From Caloranaerobacter sp. TR13 (GTDB taxonomy: Bacteria; Bacillota; Clostridia; Tissierellales; Thermohalobacteraceae): 51,182 bases of DNA. The position numbers were made by a program, and so were the translations under genes. The notes below the pieces were generated by a model that ran no database searches, had not been told where the DNA came from, and was given only the letters and a program-made list of their open reading frames with translations. Below, in pieces: positions 1 to 7,787 of the stretch (the stretch's first letter is position 1; each line of letters begins with the position of its first letter). The DNA lies in NCBI RefSeq assembly GCF_001316435.1, contig NZ_JXLL01000013.1, forward strand, positions 1 to 51,182, given 5' to 3'.

Positions 1-444
1 ACTGTAGAAGAGTCATGTGGTAAATGTACTCCATGTCGTGAAGGTACAAAGAGGATGTTAGAGATATTAGAGAGAATAACTAATGGTAAAGGTAAGCCTG
101 GAGATATAGAGAAGTTAGAGAGCTTAGCTGAAACTATAAAATCAGCGTCATTATGTGGATTAGGGCAGACAGCGCCTAACCCAGTATTATCAACATTAAA
201 GTATTTCAGACATGAATATGAAGCACACGTAAATGAAAAGAGATGTCCATCTGGTTCATGTAAGGCATTATTACAATACTATATAACAGAAAAATGTGTT
301 GGATGCACTAAATGTGCTAAACAATGTCCAGTATCATGCATAAGTGGTAAAGTTAAAGAAAGACATATTATAGATCAAGATAAATGTATTAAGTGCGGTG
401 CTTGTCAAGCTGCATGTCCATTTGATGCAATAATTATGAAGTAA
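1..444 (+). CDS. NuoF/HylB-like NADH-binding flavoprotein subunit, C-terminal part (5' end outside window)
   Basis: The reading frame is open from base 1, so the gene starts upstream of the window; 147 residues are visible. They begin in the ESCGKCTPCREGT segment that ligates the N3-type [4Fe-4S] cluster of NuoF/HydB proteins. This is followed by the SLCGLGQTAPNPV stretch and a C-terminal two-cluster ferredoxin domain with CVGCTKCAKQCP and CIKCGACQAACP. NuoF family members bind FMN and NADH; the extra C-terminal ferredoxin domain is typical of clostridial NAD- and ferredoxin-linked hydrogenase or formate dehydrogenase subunits. The next gene starts 19 bases downstream and is followed by formate dehydrogenase. 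By analogy with the HylCBA-FdhF2 complex of C. acidurici, this is the NADH-reacting subunit of an electron-bifurcating formate dehydrogenase. The family call is firm; the bifurcating role is inferred from context. Confidence 0.9.
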   Translation, partial: TVEESCGKCTPCREGTKRMLEILERITNGKGKPGDIEKLESLAETIKSASLCGLGQTAPNPVLSTLKYFRHEYEAHVNEKRCPSGSCKALLQYYITEKCVGCTKCAKQCPVSCISGKVKERHIIDQDKCIKCGACQAACPFDAIIMK

Positions 445-463
445 CCTTTAGGGGGAATAGATT

Positions 464-1384
464 ATGAAGAATATAACTTTAACAATAGATGGACGTAAAG
501 TAACTGTACCAGAAAATTATACTATAATTCAAGCTGCTGAGAAATTAGGAATTGAAATACCTGCATTGTGCTATGATCCAGATTTAGAGATAGTATCTTC
601 TTGTAGGTTATGTGTAGTTGAGATAGAAGGGAATCCAAAACTAATGACAGCTTGTTCAACACAAGTAGTTGAGGGAATGGTAGTTTATACTGAAAGTGAT
701 AAAGCAGTAAAGACAAGAAAAGAAATATTACAATTACTACTGGATAATCATCCAAATGACTGTTTAACTTGTGAAAAGGCTGGAGAGTGTTTGCTTCAGA
801 AATATGCTTATAGATATGATGTTAAATTTAGAGAACATGATGGAGATAGAAGAAAAGCTCTAGTAGACACATCAAGTCCTTATATATTGAGAGATGAAAG
901 CAAATGTGTTCTTTGTGGCAAATGTGTGAGGACATGTGCACAAATTAATGAAAGAGCAGTACTATCTTTTGCTAATAGAGGGTTTGAAACAAGAATAGTT
1001 GCAGATGCAAATAACTCACTAGAAGAATCAAGATGCGTATCTTGTAATAGATGTGTTGTAGTATGTCCAACGGGTGCATTAATAGATAAAAGAAACATGA
1101 ATAAGATAAGGTCTTGGGAGGCTGAAAAAGAAGTAGTAAAATGTAAGGTCTGTGAATACGGTTGTGATTTTGAAGTTCTCAAGAGAAATGGTAAAGCTGT
1201 TGCAGTGAAGGCAAAAACTCCAGGCGAGGGAAGACCACTTTGTTTAAAAGGAAGACTATGGACAGAATTAGTAAATGTTGAAGAAGTTGACAAGCCATAT
1301 ATAAAGGAAAATGGTAAGTTTATCGAGACAAATTGGCAGAAAGCACTAGGGCTAGAAGAAATAACAGAAAAAATAAAAGACTAA
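464..1384 (+). CDS. NuoG-like iron-sulfur subunit (HylA-like) of the formate dehydrogenase complex
   Basis: This is a 306-residue electron-transfer protein. An N-terminal [2Fe-2S] domain has Cys36, Cys47, Cys50 and Cys64. A NuoG-type His/Cys cluster follows (His96, Cys100, Cys103, Cys109), then a two-cluster ferredoxin segment (Cys148-158 and Cys191-201). The C-terminus resembles the first part of a molybdopterin oxidoreductase [4Fe-4S] domain (Cys227, Cys230, Cys234 and a later LCLKG), but the catalytic domain is missing. The whole protein parallels the first ~300 residues of the formate dehydrogenase encoded next, so the two look like a tandem duplication in which this copy kept only the electron-relay part. 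The start is preceded by AGGGGG. It probably links the NuoF-like subunit to the formate dehydrogenase. Confidence 0.85.
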   Translation: MKNITLTIDGRKVTVPENYTIIQAAEKLGIEIPALCYDPDLEIVSSCRLCVVEIEGNPKLMTACSTQVVEGMVVYTESDKAVKTRKEILQLLLDNHPNDCLTCEKAGECLLQKYAYRYDVKFREHDGDRRKALVDTSSPYILRDESKCVLCGKCVRTCAQINERAVLSFANRGFETRIVADANNSLEESRCVSCNRCVVVCPTGALIDKRNMNKIRSWEAEKEVVKCKVCEYGCDFEVLKRNGKAVAVKAKTPGEGRPLCLKGRLWTELVNVEEVDKPYIKENGKFIETNWQKALGLEEITEKIKD

Positions 1385-1402
1385 GTAAGGAGGGTAGATT
1401 TT

Positions 1403-4075
1403 ATGGTTAATATTACTATAAACGATAAGAAAGTTGAAGTATCCGAAAATTTAACGATACTTCAAGCGTGTAGAGAAATAGGAATTGAAATTCCTACCCT
1501 CTGTTATGATGAAAGGCTAAAGCCACATGCTGCTTGTAGACTTTGTGTTGTAGAAGTAGTTGGAAGGAGAAATCTTCCTACAGCTTGTTCAACTAAAGTA
1601 GAAGAGGGTATGGAGATTTATACTCATAGTGATAAAGTTATTAAAGCAAGAAAAGATATACTAGAACTTCTTATTGCAAACCATCCACTAGACTGTCTAA
1701 CTTGTGAAAAATCAGGAGATTGTAGACTTCAGGATTATTGCTATGAGTATGATATCAAAGAATCTAGTTTTGAAGGGGACAGAAAGAAGTTCCCTACTGA
1801 TAAAACAAATCCATTTTATTATAATGACCAAGATAAATGTATTATGTGTGGTAAATGTGTTAGAGTTTGTTCAGAATTGCAATGTACTAATGCAATAGGA
1901 TTTAGTGAACGTGGATTTAAGGTACATGTAACTACTCCGTTTGAACAAGGTATTGAAAATTCTATATGTGTATCTTGTGGTAATTGTGTATCAGTATGTC
2001 CAGTAGGTGCTTTGATGCCTAAATCTAAGGAGAAATTTAGATTATGGGAGACTAAAAAAGTAAGAACTACTTGTTCATATTGTGGTGTTGGCTGCCAAAT
2101 GGATTTACTTGTAAAAGATAACAAGGTAGTTGGTGTACAACCTGCAGATGGTCCATCTAACAATGGGTTATTATGTGTTAAGGGTAAATTTGGATATAAT
2201 TTTATTAATCATCCTGACCGATTAACAAAGCCATTAATTAAAAAGGATGGTAAATTTGTTGAATCAACATGGGATGAAGCATACAGACTTATTACTAATA
2301 AAATAAAAGAAATTAAAGATAAATATGGTTCAGAAGTTTTTGCTGGGCTTACTTCTGCTAGGTGTACGAACGAAGAAAATTATCTTTTCCAAAAATTATT
2401 CAGAGCACTAATTAGAACAAATAATGTTGATCACTGCGCACGACTCTGACACTCCTCTACAGTTGCAGGTCTTGCAACTACACTAGGTAGCGGTGCTATG
2501 ACAAATAGTATTGAGGAAATATTAAATGCTGATGTAATTTTTGTTACAGGTTCTAATACAACAGAAAATCATCCAGTAATTGGAGCAAAAATGAGGCAAG
2601 CTAAATTAAGAGGAGCTAAGATTATTGTAGCAGATCCAAGAAGAATAGATTTAGCTAAGGATGCAGATGTATTTTTACAAATCAGACCAGGTACAAATAT
2701 AGCTCTATTTAATGGTATGATGAATGTAATTATAGAAGAGAAATTGCAAGATAAAGAATATATTAAACAAAGAACAGAAAACTATGAAGAATTAGAAAAA
2801 CTAGTTAAAGATTATACACCTGAAAAAGTAGGAGAGATTTGTGGTATAGATCCTGAAGATATTAGAAAGGCTGCAAGGTTATATGCTAAGGCTGACAAGG
2901 CTGGAATTTATTATGCTATGGGTATAACTCAACATAGAACTGGCACACATGGTGTTATGGCTGTTTCTAACTTAGCATTATTATGTGGTAATGTAGGTAA
3001 GGAATCAGCAGGAGTAAATCCATTACGTGGACAAAATAATGTTCAAGGAGCTTGTGATATGGGTGGACTACCAGCTGACTTACCAGGATATCAAAAAGTA
3101 TTTAAACCAGAGGTAATAGAAAAATTTGAGAAGGCATGGGGAGTTAAATTATCATCAAAAGTAGGCTTAACAATACCAGAAATGATACATGAAGCAGAAG
3201 AAGGTAATATTAAATTCATGTATATTATGGGTGAAAACCCAATGTTATCTGACCCAGATTTAAATCATGTTAAGAAGGCATTAGAAAATTTAGATTTTCT
3301 AGTTGTTCAAGATATTTTCTTAACAGAAACAGCAGAGCTTGCTGATGTAGTTTTACCAGCAGCATCTTTTGCTGAAAAAGATGGTACTTTTACTAATACA
3401 GAAAGAAGGGTGCAGAGAGTTAGAAAGGCTATTGAACCAGTTGGAGAATCAAAACCTGATTGGGAAATATTGATGGATATAATGAATATGCTAGGATATG
3501 ATAAAAAGTATTCACATCCATCTGAAATAATGGATGAAATAGCATCTGTAACACCTCAATATGGTGGTATAAGTTACGATAGAATTGAAGAGGTAGGATT
3601 ACAATGGCCATGTCCAACAAAAGACCACCCAGGAACTAAATATTTACACAAAGATTCCTGTGCTAGGGGTAAAGGTTTATTTATGCCAACTGATTATATA
3701 GAAAGTGCAGAAATACCTGATTCAGAGTATCCGTTTATCTTAACTACAGGTAGGATATTGTATCATTATCACACAAGAACAATGACAGGCAGAGTGGAAG
3801 GATTGAACAAATTATCACCAGAGTCATACATTGAAATAAATCCAGCTACTGCTAATAAACTTGGCCTTAATGATGGTGTTAAGGTAAAGGTTACATCAAG
3901 ACGTGGTGAAATAACAACTAAAGTTAAAATTACCGATATTATAGATGAAGATGTGGTATTTATGCCTTTCCACTTTGCAGACGGTGCAGCTAACTTCCTA
4001 ACTAATACAGAACTAGACTCAATTGCTAAAATACCAGAGCTTAAGGTGTGTGCAGTTAAAATAGAAAGGTTATAG
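1403..4075 (+). CDS. fdhF: Formate dehydrogenase alpha subunit, selenocysteine-containing (UGA at 2447-2449 read as Sec349)
   Basis: The frame runs from ATG 1403 to 4075 as 890 residues if the in-frame TGA at 2447-2449 is decoded as selenocysteine. The flanking peptide is VDHCARL-U-HSSTVAGLA, the active-site signature of Sec formate dehydrogenases, and a hairpin sits 11 bases behind the TGA. Domains in order: [2Fe-2S] (Cys34, 45, 48, 62), His94/Cys98/Cys101/Cys107 cluster, two ferredoxin clusters (Cys146-156, Cys189-199), the [4Fe-4S] Cys224/227/231 motif, then the bis-pterin Mo or W catalytic domains, ending in the dinucleotide-binding domain after the YHTRTMTGR segment. It oxidises formate or reduces CO2 in the cytoplasm. 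Surrounding genes supply the cofactor (mogA, mobA, fdhD, tup, moe, moa). An ordinary gene caller would split it at 2449. The neighbouring tungstate importer hints at W rather than Mo, but the metal cannot be read from the sequence. Confidence 0.95.
2461..2479 (+). promoter_or_regulatory. Bacterial SECIS hairpin for Sec349
   Basis: AGTTGCA (2461-2467) pairs perfectly with TGCAACT (2473-2479) around a 5-base loop GGTCT. The hairpin begins 11 bases after the UGA, the position and loop character (GGU at the apex) expected for a SelB-binding bacterial SECIS element such as that of E. coli fdhF. It lies inside the coding frame and also encodes VAGLAT. Confidence 0.88.
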
Positions 4076-4086
4076 GAGGTAGCGCA

Positions 4087-4584
4087 ATGGACTATAGTTC
4101 GATATTGAAATATGCTATGCAAATGGAGTTAGAAGGATATAATTTTTTTAAGGAAAAGGCAGAGAAATTCTCAAATCCAACAAGCAAAGCTTTATTTGAA
4201 CAATTAGCAGAAGTTGAAATGGAGCATTATGAATTTCTTAAAGAACAATTAGATAGCTATGAGAAGACTAAGGGATTTAAAGATATTTCAAAGGAACTTG
4301 ATATTAATAGTAGAGAAATATTTAAAAAACGTGAAAAAACAGAACATTTAAATACAACTTTACAGGAATCAGATATTCCAGATTTAACAATATTGAGAAT
4401 GGCATATCTGATTGAAAAAGATTATGCAGAATTCTATAGGAAAGCAGCTGAAAGAGCTGATGATGAAGGAGCCAAAAAGATTTTTGAAATATTGGCTCAA
4501 TGGGAAGATAGTCACGAAAAACTATTTAAAGAAGAATATGAAAGAAGAATGCAAGAATATATGAATTTACCTTGGGGTGGATAG
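4087..4584 (+). CDS. Ferritin-like / rubrerythrin-family diiron protein
   Basis: This 165-residue, mostly helical protein has two ferritin-type half-repeats: MELEGYNFFKEKA with AEVEMEHYEFLK (residues ~12-60), and LIEKDYAEFYRKAAE with AQWEDSHEKLFKEE (~105-150). The Glu and ExxH residues fit a diiron carboxylate site. There is no C-terminal rubredoxin domain, so it is not a full rubrerythrin. It follows fdhF after 11 bases with AGGAGGT as ribosome binding site, and its TAG stop is one base before the mogA ATG, so it is transcribed and probably translated with the cofactor genes. Such proteins often handle peroxide or iron in anaerobes. A protective role for the Fe-S rich formate dehydrogenase is inference only. 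Confidence 0.8.
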   Translation: MDYSSILKYAMQMELEGYNFFKEKAEKFSNPTSKALFEQLAEVEMEHYEFLKEQLDSYEKTKGFKDISKELDINSREIFKKREKTEHLNTTLQESDIPDLTILRMAYLIEKDYAEFYRKAAERADDEGAKKIFEILAQWEDSHEKLFKEEYERRMQEYMNLPWGG

Positions 4585-4585
4585 A

Positions 4586-5074
4586 ATGTTTAAAGTAGGT
4601 ATTATTACTGCTAGTGATAAAGGGTATAAGAAAGAAAGAGAAGATTTAAGTGGTAAAGTTATAAACGATATGATCACACAAAAAGGTTATAAAGTAGAAA
4701 AATATGTCGTACTTCCAGATGAAGAGGATATAATATACAAAGAAATAGTTTATATGGCAGATGAATTAGGTGTTGATTTAATTTTAACAACAGGAGGTAC
4801 TGGATTCAGCCCTAGAGATGTTACACCAGAAGCTACGAGGAAAGCTATTGACAGATTTGCACCAGGGGTATCTGAGGCTATAAGGTATTATAGCCTTCAG
4901 ATAACTCCTAGAGCTATGTTATCTCGTGGAATTTCAGGTATAAGGAATAAGACATTGATAATAAACTTACCAGGAAGTCCTAAGGCAGTAAGAGAATCTT
5001 TAGAATATATTATTGATTCTGTACATCATGGGCTAGAGATTATGACCGGCAAAACACGTGAATGTGCTAGATAG
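4586..5074 (+). CDS. mogA: Molybdopterin adenylyltransferase MogA/MoaB-type
   Basis: This 162-residue MoCF-fold protein starts MFKVGIITASDKG and has the signature LILTTGGTGFSPRDVTPEAT (residues ~70-90) plus LPGSPKAVRE near the end. These segments bind molybdopterin and ATP in the family. It adenylylates molybdopterin before metal insertion by MoeA. I chose ATG 4586 because GGGGTGG lies five bases upstream; a GTG at 4577 in the same frame lies inside that ribosome binding site and overlaps the previous gene. The following mobA gene begins 10 bases after the stop. Confidence 0.9.
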   Translation: MFKVGIITASDKGYKKEREDLSGKVINDMITQKGYKVEKYVVLPDEEDIIYKEIVYMADELGVDLILTTGGTGFSPRDVTPEATRKAIDRFAPGVSEAIRYYSLQITPRAMLSRGISGIRNKTLIINLPGSPKAVRESLEYIIDSVHHGLEIMTGKTRECAR

Positions 5075-5084
5075 AGGGATTAAT

Positions 5085-5705
5085 ATGAAAAAGTTCGGAA
5101 GTGCTGTAGTACTGGCTGGCGGTAAAAGTACTAGAATGGGATTTGATAAACAGTTATTAAATATAAATGGGAAAAGGCTTATTTCATGGATTATAGAAAA
5201 ACTTAAAGATGAGTTTAATGACATAATTATTGTATCTAATAAGCCTCAGTATTATAGTGAAGTTGATTGTAGAATTGTGTCTGATATTATAAAAGGTATG
5301 GGCCCTTTAAGTGGAATACATTCAGGTCTTATGAATGCAAAAAGTCAATATGTGTATTTTATAGCATGTGACATGCCTGTTATTAACATAAACTATATCA
5401 AGCATATGAAAAAATGTTTAGATAACGGTAATTATCATGGTTGTATCACACAAGTTAACGACTGGATAGAGCCATTAAATGCTTTTTATTCTAAAAGTAT
5501 AATTAGTGCTATTGAATGCCAGCTTAATAGGGGGAGAAGGTCGGTTTTTTCATTAGTTAAAAGTCTAGATTTTTATATAGTAAATGAGGTAATTGCTCGC
5601 AAATTTAGTCCTGATTGGGATATGTTTATAAATTTAAATACAATAGAAGAGTTTAATGAATTTAAGGTGTTGCAAGAGAAAAAGGGAATAGGGGTAAATG
5701 TTTAG
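5085..5705 (+). CDS. mobA: Molybdenum cofactor guanylyltransferase MobA
   Basis: This is a 206-residue nucleotidyltransferase. The N-terminus has the GTP-binding signature VVLAGGKSTRMGFDKQ, followed by GMGPLSGIHSGL (residues ~70-80) and the metal-binding ACDMP motif (~97). It adds GMP to Mo- or W-molybdopterin to form the bis-MGD cofactor required by DMSO-reductase family enzymes, which include the formate dehydrogenase upstream. ATG 5085 follows AGAGGGA at normal spacing, so I prefer it to an upstream in-frame ATG at 5058 that would overlap mogA. The last codons overlap the fdhD start by 8 bases. Confidence 0.9.
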   Translation: MKKFGSAVVLAGGKSTRMGFDKQLLNINGKRLISWIIEKLKDEFNDIIIVSNKPQYYSEVDCRIVSDIIKGMGPLSGIHSGLMNAKSQYVYFIACDMPVININYIKHMKKCLDNGNYHGCITQVNDWIEPLNAFYSKSIISAIECQLNRGRRSVFSLVKSLDFYIVNEVIARKFSPDWDMFINLNTIEEFNEFKVLQEKKGIGVNV

Positions 5706-6510
5706 TATAATTAGAAGGATTGATAGAATGGATGATATAAAAGAATATAAAATACTTAGATTGAACGGTCAAAAAAATAGAGGTGATACAGACATAATAG
5801 TTGTTGAGTATCCTTTTACTATTTTTATAAATGATGAAGAATTTGTTACGCTTTTATGCAGTCCAAAATCTCTTAAATATCTAGCTATAGGTTTTTTACA
5901 TTCAGAAGGGGTTATAAATAAAAAGGAAGATATAGCTAGTATTTCAATAGATAAATATAATGGACATGCATATGTTTATACAAAAGACAAAGGTATTTTA
6001 GCCAGAAAGCTATATGGTAAGAGAACTATAACTACCGGGTGTGGGAAAGGAACTATATTCTATAATGTTATGGATTCATTTAAAAGTAAAAGTATAGAGG
6101 GGAATATATCAGTAAAGAAAGAAAATATTATAAAGTTAGTTAGCATATTTAACAAAAAGTCGGAGCTTTTCGCAAATACTGGTGGAGTTCATAGCTGTGC
6201 ATTATGTCAAGAAGATAAAATAATATTATTTGAAGAGGATATTGGAAGACATAATGCTTTAGATAAAATTTTAGGTAGAGCTTTATTAGATGATATAGAT
6301 TTGAAAGATAAAATGATTTTGACTAGCGGTAGAATTTCTTCGGAAATATTGATTAAGGTTGCTAAAAGGCAGATACCGGTACTAATTTCAAGATCAGCTC
6401 CAACTAGTTTAGCTATAGATATAGCAAGAGAGCTTAATATTACATTGATCGGTTTTGCGCGAGGTAAAAAAATGAATATCTATTCAAATTTTCCGAGCTT
6501 AATATCCTAA
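5698..6510 (+). CDS. fdhD: Formate dehydrogenase accessory sulfurtransferase FdhD
   Basis: This 270-residue FdhD-family protein contains VEYPFTIFINDEEFVTLLCSP (~36-56), the TTGCGKGT segment with the conserved cysteine (~113), NTGGVHSCAL (~160), EDIGRHNALDKI (~180-190) and LTSGRISSE (~205). FdhD carries sulfur from a cysteine desulfurase to the Mo or W of formate dehydrogenase and binds bis-MGD. Here the usual CxxC pair appears as a single Cys (CGKG), a variation seen in the family. ATG 5698 overlaps mobA by 8 bases; ATG 5728 is an alternative. The final ~9 codons and the stop codon overlap the 5' half of the structured RNA element described at 6485-6586. Confidence 0.9.
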   Translation: MFSIIRRIDRMDDIKEYKILRLNGQKNRGDTDIIVVEYPFTIFINDEEFVTLLCSPKSLKYLAIGFLHSEGVINKKEDIASISIDKYNGHAYVYTKDKGILARKLYGKRTITTGCGKGTIFYNVMDSFKSKSIEGNISVKKENIIKLVSIFNKKSELFANTGGVHSCALCQEDKIILFEEDIGRHNALDKILGRALLDDIDLKDKMILTSGRISSEILIKVAKRQIPVLISRSAPTSLAIDIARELNITLIGFARGKKMNIYSNFPSLIS

Positions 6511-6586
6511 GGCTATGCTATGGATATTAAGCCGATGGGTATAGAGAGAAATCTTTATGCCTCCCGTGTTTGGAAAGGAAAATTTG
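6485..6586 (+). promoter_or_regulatory. Structured RNA with GAAA tetraloop and 11-nt tetraloop receptor; candidate Moco/Tuco riboswitch
   Basis: A three-stem element can be drawn directly. P1 is a perfect 10-bp pairing of 6485-6494 with 6577-6586. P2 pairs GCTTAATAT (6497-6505) with ATATTAAGC (6524-6532) and encloses CCTAAG (6506-6511) and TATGG (6519-6523), exactly the two strands of the 11-nt GAAA-tetraloop receptor. P3 (6538-6547 with 6552-6561) is capped by GAAA (6548-6551). The 3' side of P3 reads ATGCCTCCC, which I recall as a conserved part of Moco RNAs, though I cannot check the covariance model. It lies within a Mo/W cofactor cluster in front of the tungstate importer, so Mo or W cofactor sensing is the best guess. 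The structure is much surer than the ligand. Confidence 0.55.
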
Positions 6587-6591
6587 GGTCA

Positions 6592-6700
6592 GTTGACAAA
6601 ACAAATCATATATGAAAATAGTGCTTATGTGAAAGAAAAAACTAAATTCTTTCAAACAAAGGCTTTTGTTTTCATGTATTAAAAAATTAAGCTTGTCAAC
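6592..6700. mobile_element. MITE-like inverted-repeat element, short copy (109 bp)
   Basis: Both ends read GTTGACAA inward (6592-6599, and the complement of 6693-6700). The similarity continues through imperfect arms containing TATGAAAA-type and GAAAGAA motifs, so almost the whole element is two terminal arms. The arms match those of the longer element at 47109-47351: the complement of the right arm here begins GTTGACAAGCTTAATTTTTT, against GTTGACAAAGTTAATTTTTT there, and GAAAGAATTTAG recurs in both. No coding capacity is present. It separates the candidate riboswitch from the terminator in front of tupA. No clear target-site duplication could be identified. Confidence 0.65.
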
Positions 6701-6707
6701 AGCCTAA

Positions 6708-6733
6708 CAGTCCTTTCTAGGACTGCTTTTTTT
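6708..6733 (+). terminator. Intrinsic terminator in the tupA leader
   Basis: CAGTCCT (6708-6714) pairs with AGGACTG (6719-6725) around TTCT and is followed by a C and seven T residues. It ends 36 bases before the tupA start, in the position of a riboswitch expression platform or of the terminator of the fdh operon. Confidence 0.85.
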
Positions 6734-6769
6734 AATCTATAGAAATATAAAATTCGGAGGAGATTACAG

Positions 6770-7621
6770 ATGATTAAGAATAGAAAAATCACTATATTGT
6801 TAAGTATAGTATTGATTTTAGTTTTATTGGCAGGGTGTAATACACAAGAAAATCAAAAGAATACAGCATATTCAGATACAATTATATTAGCTACTACAAC
6901 TAGTACTAGAGATAGTGGGTTATTAGATTACTTATTACCTAAATTTGAAGATGAAACAGGTATTAAAGTAAAAGTAATTGCAGTAGGTACAGGAAAGGCG
7001 TTACAAATGGGAAGAGATGGTGAAGCGGATGTATTATTAGTACACGCTAAACCAGATGAGGAACAATTTGTGAAAGAAGGACATGGGCTTGAAAGACATG
7101 ACGTTATGTATAATGATTTTATTTTAGTAGGACCCAAAGGTCTAAAAGTAGAGTTTATGGATAAATCTAATGATATAGTTGCAGCTTTTAAAGCTATAGC
7201 AGAAAACAAGTATAAATTTATTTCAAGAGGAGATAATTCTGGAACACATAAAAAAGAATTAAAAATATGGAAGGAGACAGGTATCCAACCAGGTGGTGCT
7301 TGGTATATATCAGCCGGTAGTGGGATGGGTTATGTACTAAAGATGGCTGATGAAATGCGAGGTATTACATTGACAGATAGAGCTACTTATTTAAATCTAA
7401 GAGATAAAATAGATCTAAGTATATTAGTAGAGAAAGATAGTAAGCTTTTTAATCAGTATGGTATAATTTTAGTTAATCCAAATAAGAAAGATAATATTAA
7501 TTTAGAAGGAGCACAAAAGTTTATGAATTGGCTGCTTTCAGATAAAGCACAGAAGTTAATTGGAGAGTACGGTAAAGACAAATTTGGAATGCCTCTATTT
7601 GTACCAAATGGCAGAAAATAG
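6770..7621 (+). CDS. tupA: Tungstate ABC transporter, substrate-binding lipoprotein TupA
   Basis: This 283-residue secreted lipoprotein starts with a basic N-terminus and hydrophobic stretch ending in the lipobox LLAGC (lipidated Cys at ~23). The mature part begins IILATTTSTRDSGLLDYLLP, the oxyanion-binding signature of TupA/WtpA-like proteins (TTTST...D). Further motifs are VIAVGTGKALQMGRDGEAD and SRGDNSGTHKKE, which line the tungstate or molybdate pocket in this family. It captures the metal oxyanion outside the membrane for TupB and TupC. ATG 6770 has GGAGGAG 7 bases upstream. The family is more often tungstate-specific than molybdate-specific, but selectivity cannot be proven from sequence. 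Confidence 0.92.
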   Translation: MIKNRKITILLSIVLILVLLAGCNTQENQKNTAYSDTIILATTTSTRDSGLLDYLLPKFEDETGIKVKVIAVGTGKALQMGRDGEADVLLVHAKPDEEQFVKEGHGLERHDVMYNDFILVGPKGLKVEFMDKSNDIVAAFKAIAENKYKFISRGDNSGTHKKELKIWKETGIQPGGAWYISAGSGMGYVLKMADEMRGITLTDRATYLNLRDKIDLSILVEKDSKLFNQYGIILVNPNKKDNINLEGAQKFMNWLLSDKAQKLIGEYGKDKFGMPLFVPNGRK

Positions 7622-7641
7622 GTACTTGGTGCTAGGTACTA

Positions 7642-7694
7642 GAAACAGAGAATAGAGAACAGAGAACAGGGGACAGGGAACAGGGATAGGGAAT
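7642..7694. repeat. Degenerate GGGACAGGGAACA minisatellite-like repeat
   Basis: Purine-rich units of the form (G)GGACAGGGAACA are repeated imperfectly in the tupA-tupB spacer. The same unit recurs at 10337-10358 and 42464-42490. The remainder of the spacer (7695-7765) carries another low-complexity patch with repeated GAATAGCGA-like units. No gene or hairpin was found here. Confidence 0.7.
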
Positions 7695-7787
7695 GTAAAA
7701 TTAGATTATTGACTATTGGCTTTTCGACATATCGAATATCAAATAGCGAGTGACGAATAGCGAACTACTAACAAGGAGGTAGAAGTT

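Noticed and set aside
2447-2449. In-frame stop in the formate dehydrogenase gene as a sign of a pseudogene
   Set aside because: It is TGA at the exact Sec position (HCARL-U-HSSTVAG) with a SECIS hairpin; the frame and motifs are intact on both sides.
5698-5730. ATG 5728 as the fdhD start
   Set aside because: Possible, but the overlapping ATG 5698 with an upstream purine-rich site fits coupling to mobA; left as an alternative.
6592-6700. Short inverted-repeat element as an ordinary terminator of fdhD
   Set aside because: Arms are long and imperfect, no T-run follows, and both ends match the element at 47109-47351, so a repeat family is the better explanation.
7642-7765. CRISPR-like array in the tupA-tupB spacer
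   Set aside because: Units are short, purine-only and degenerate, with no unique spacers of constant length and no cas genes nearby.
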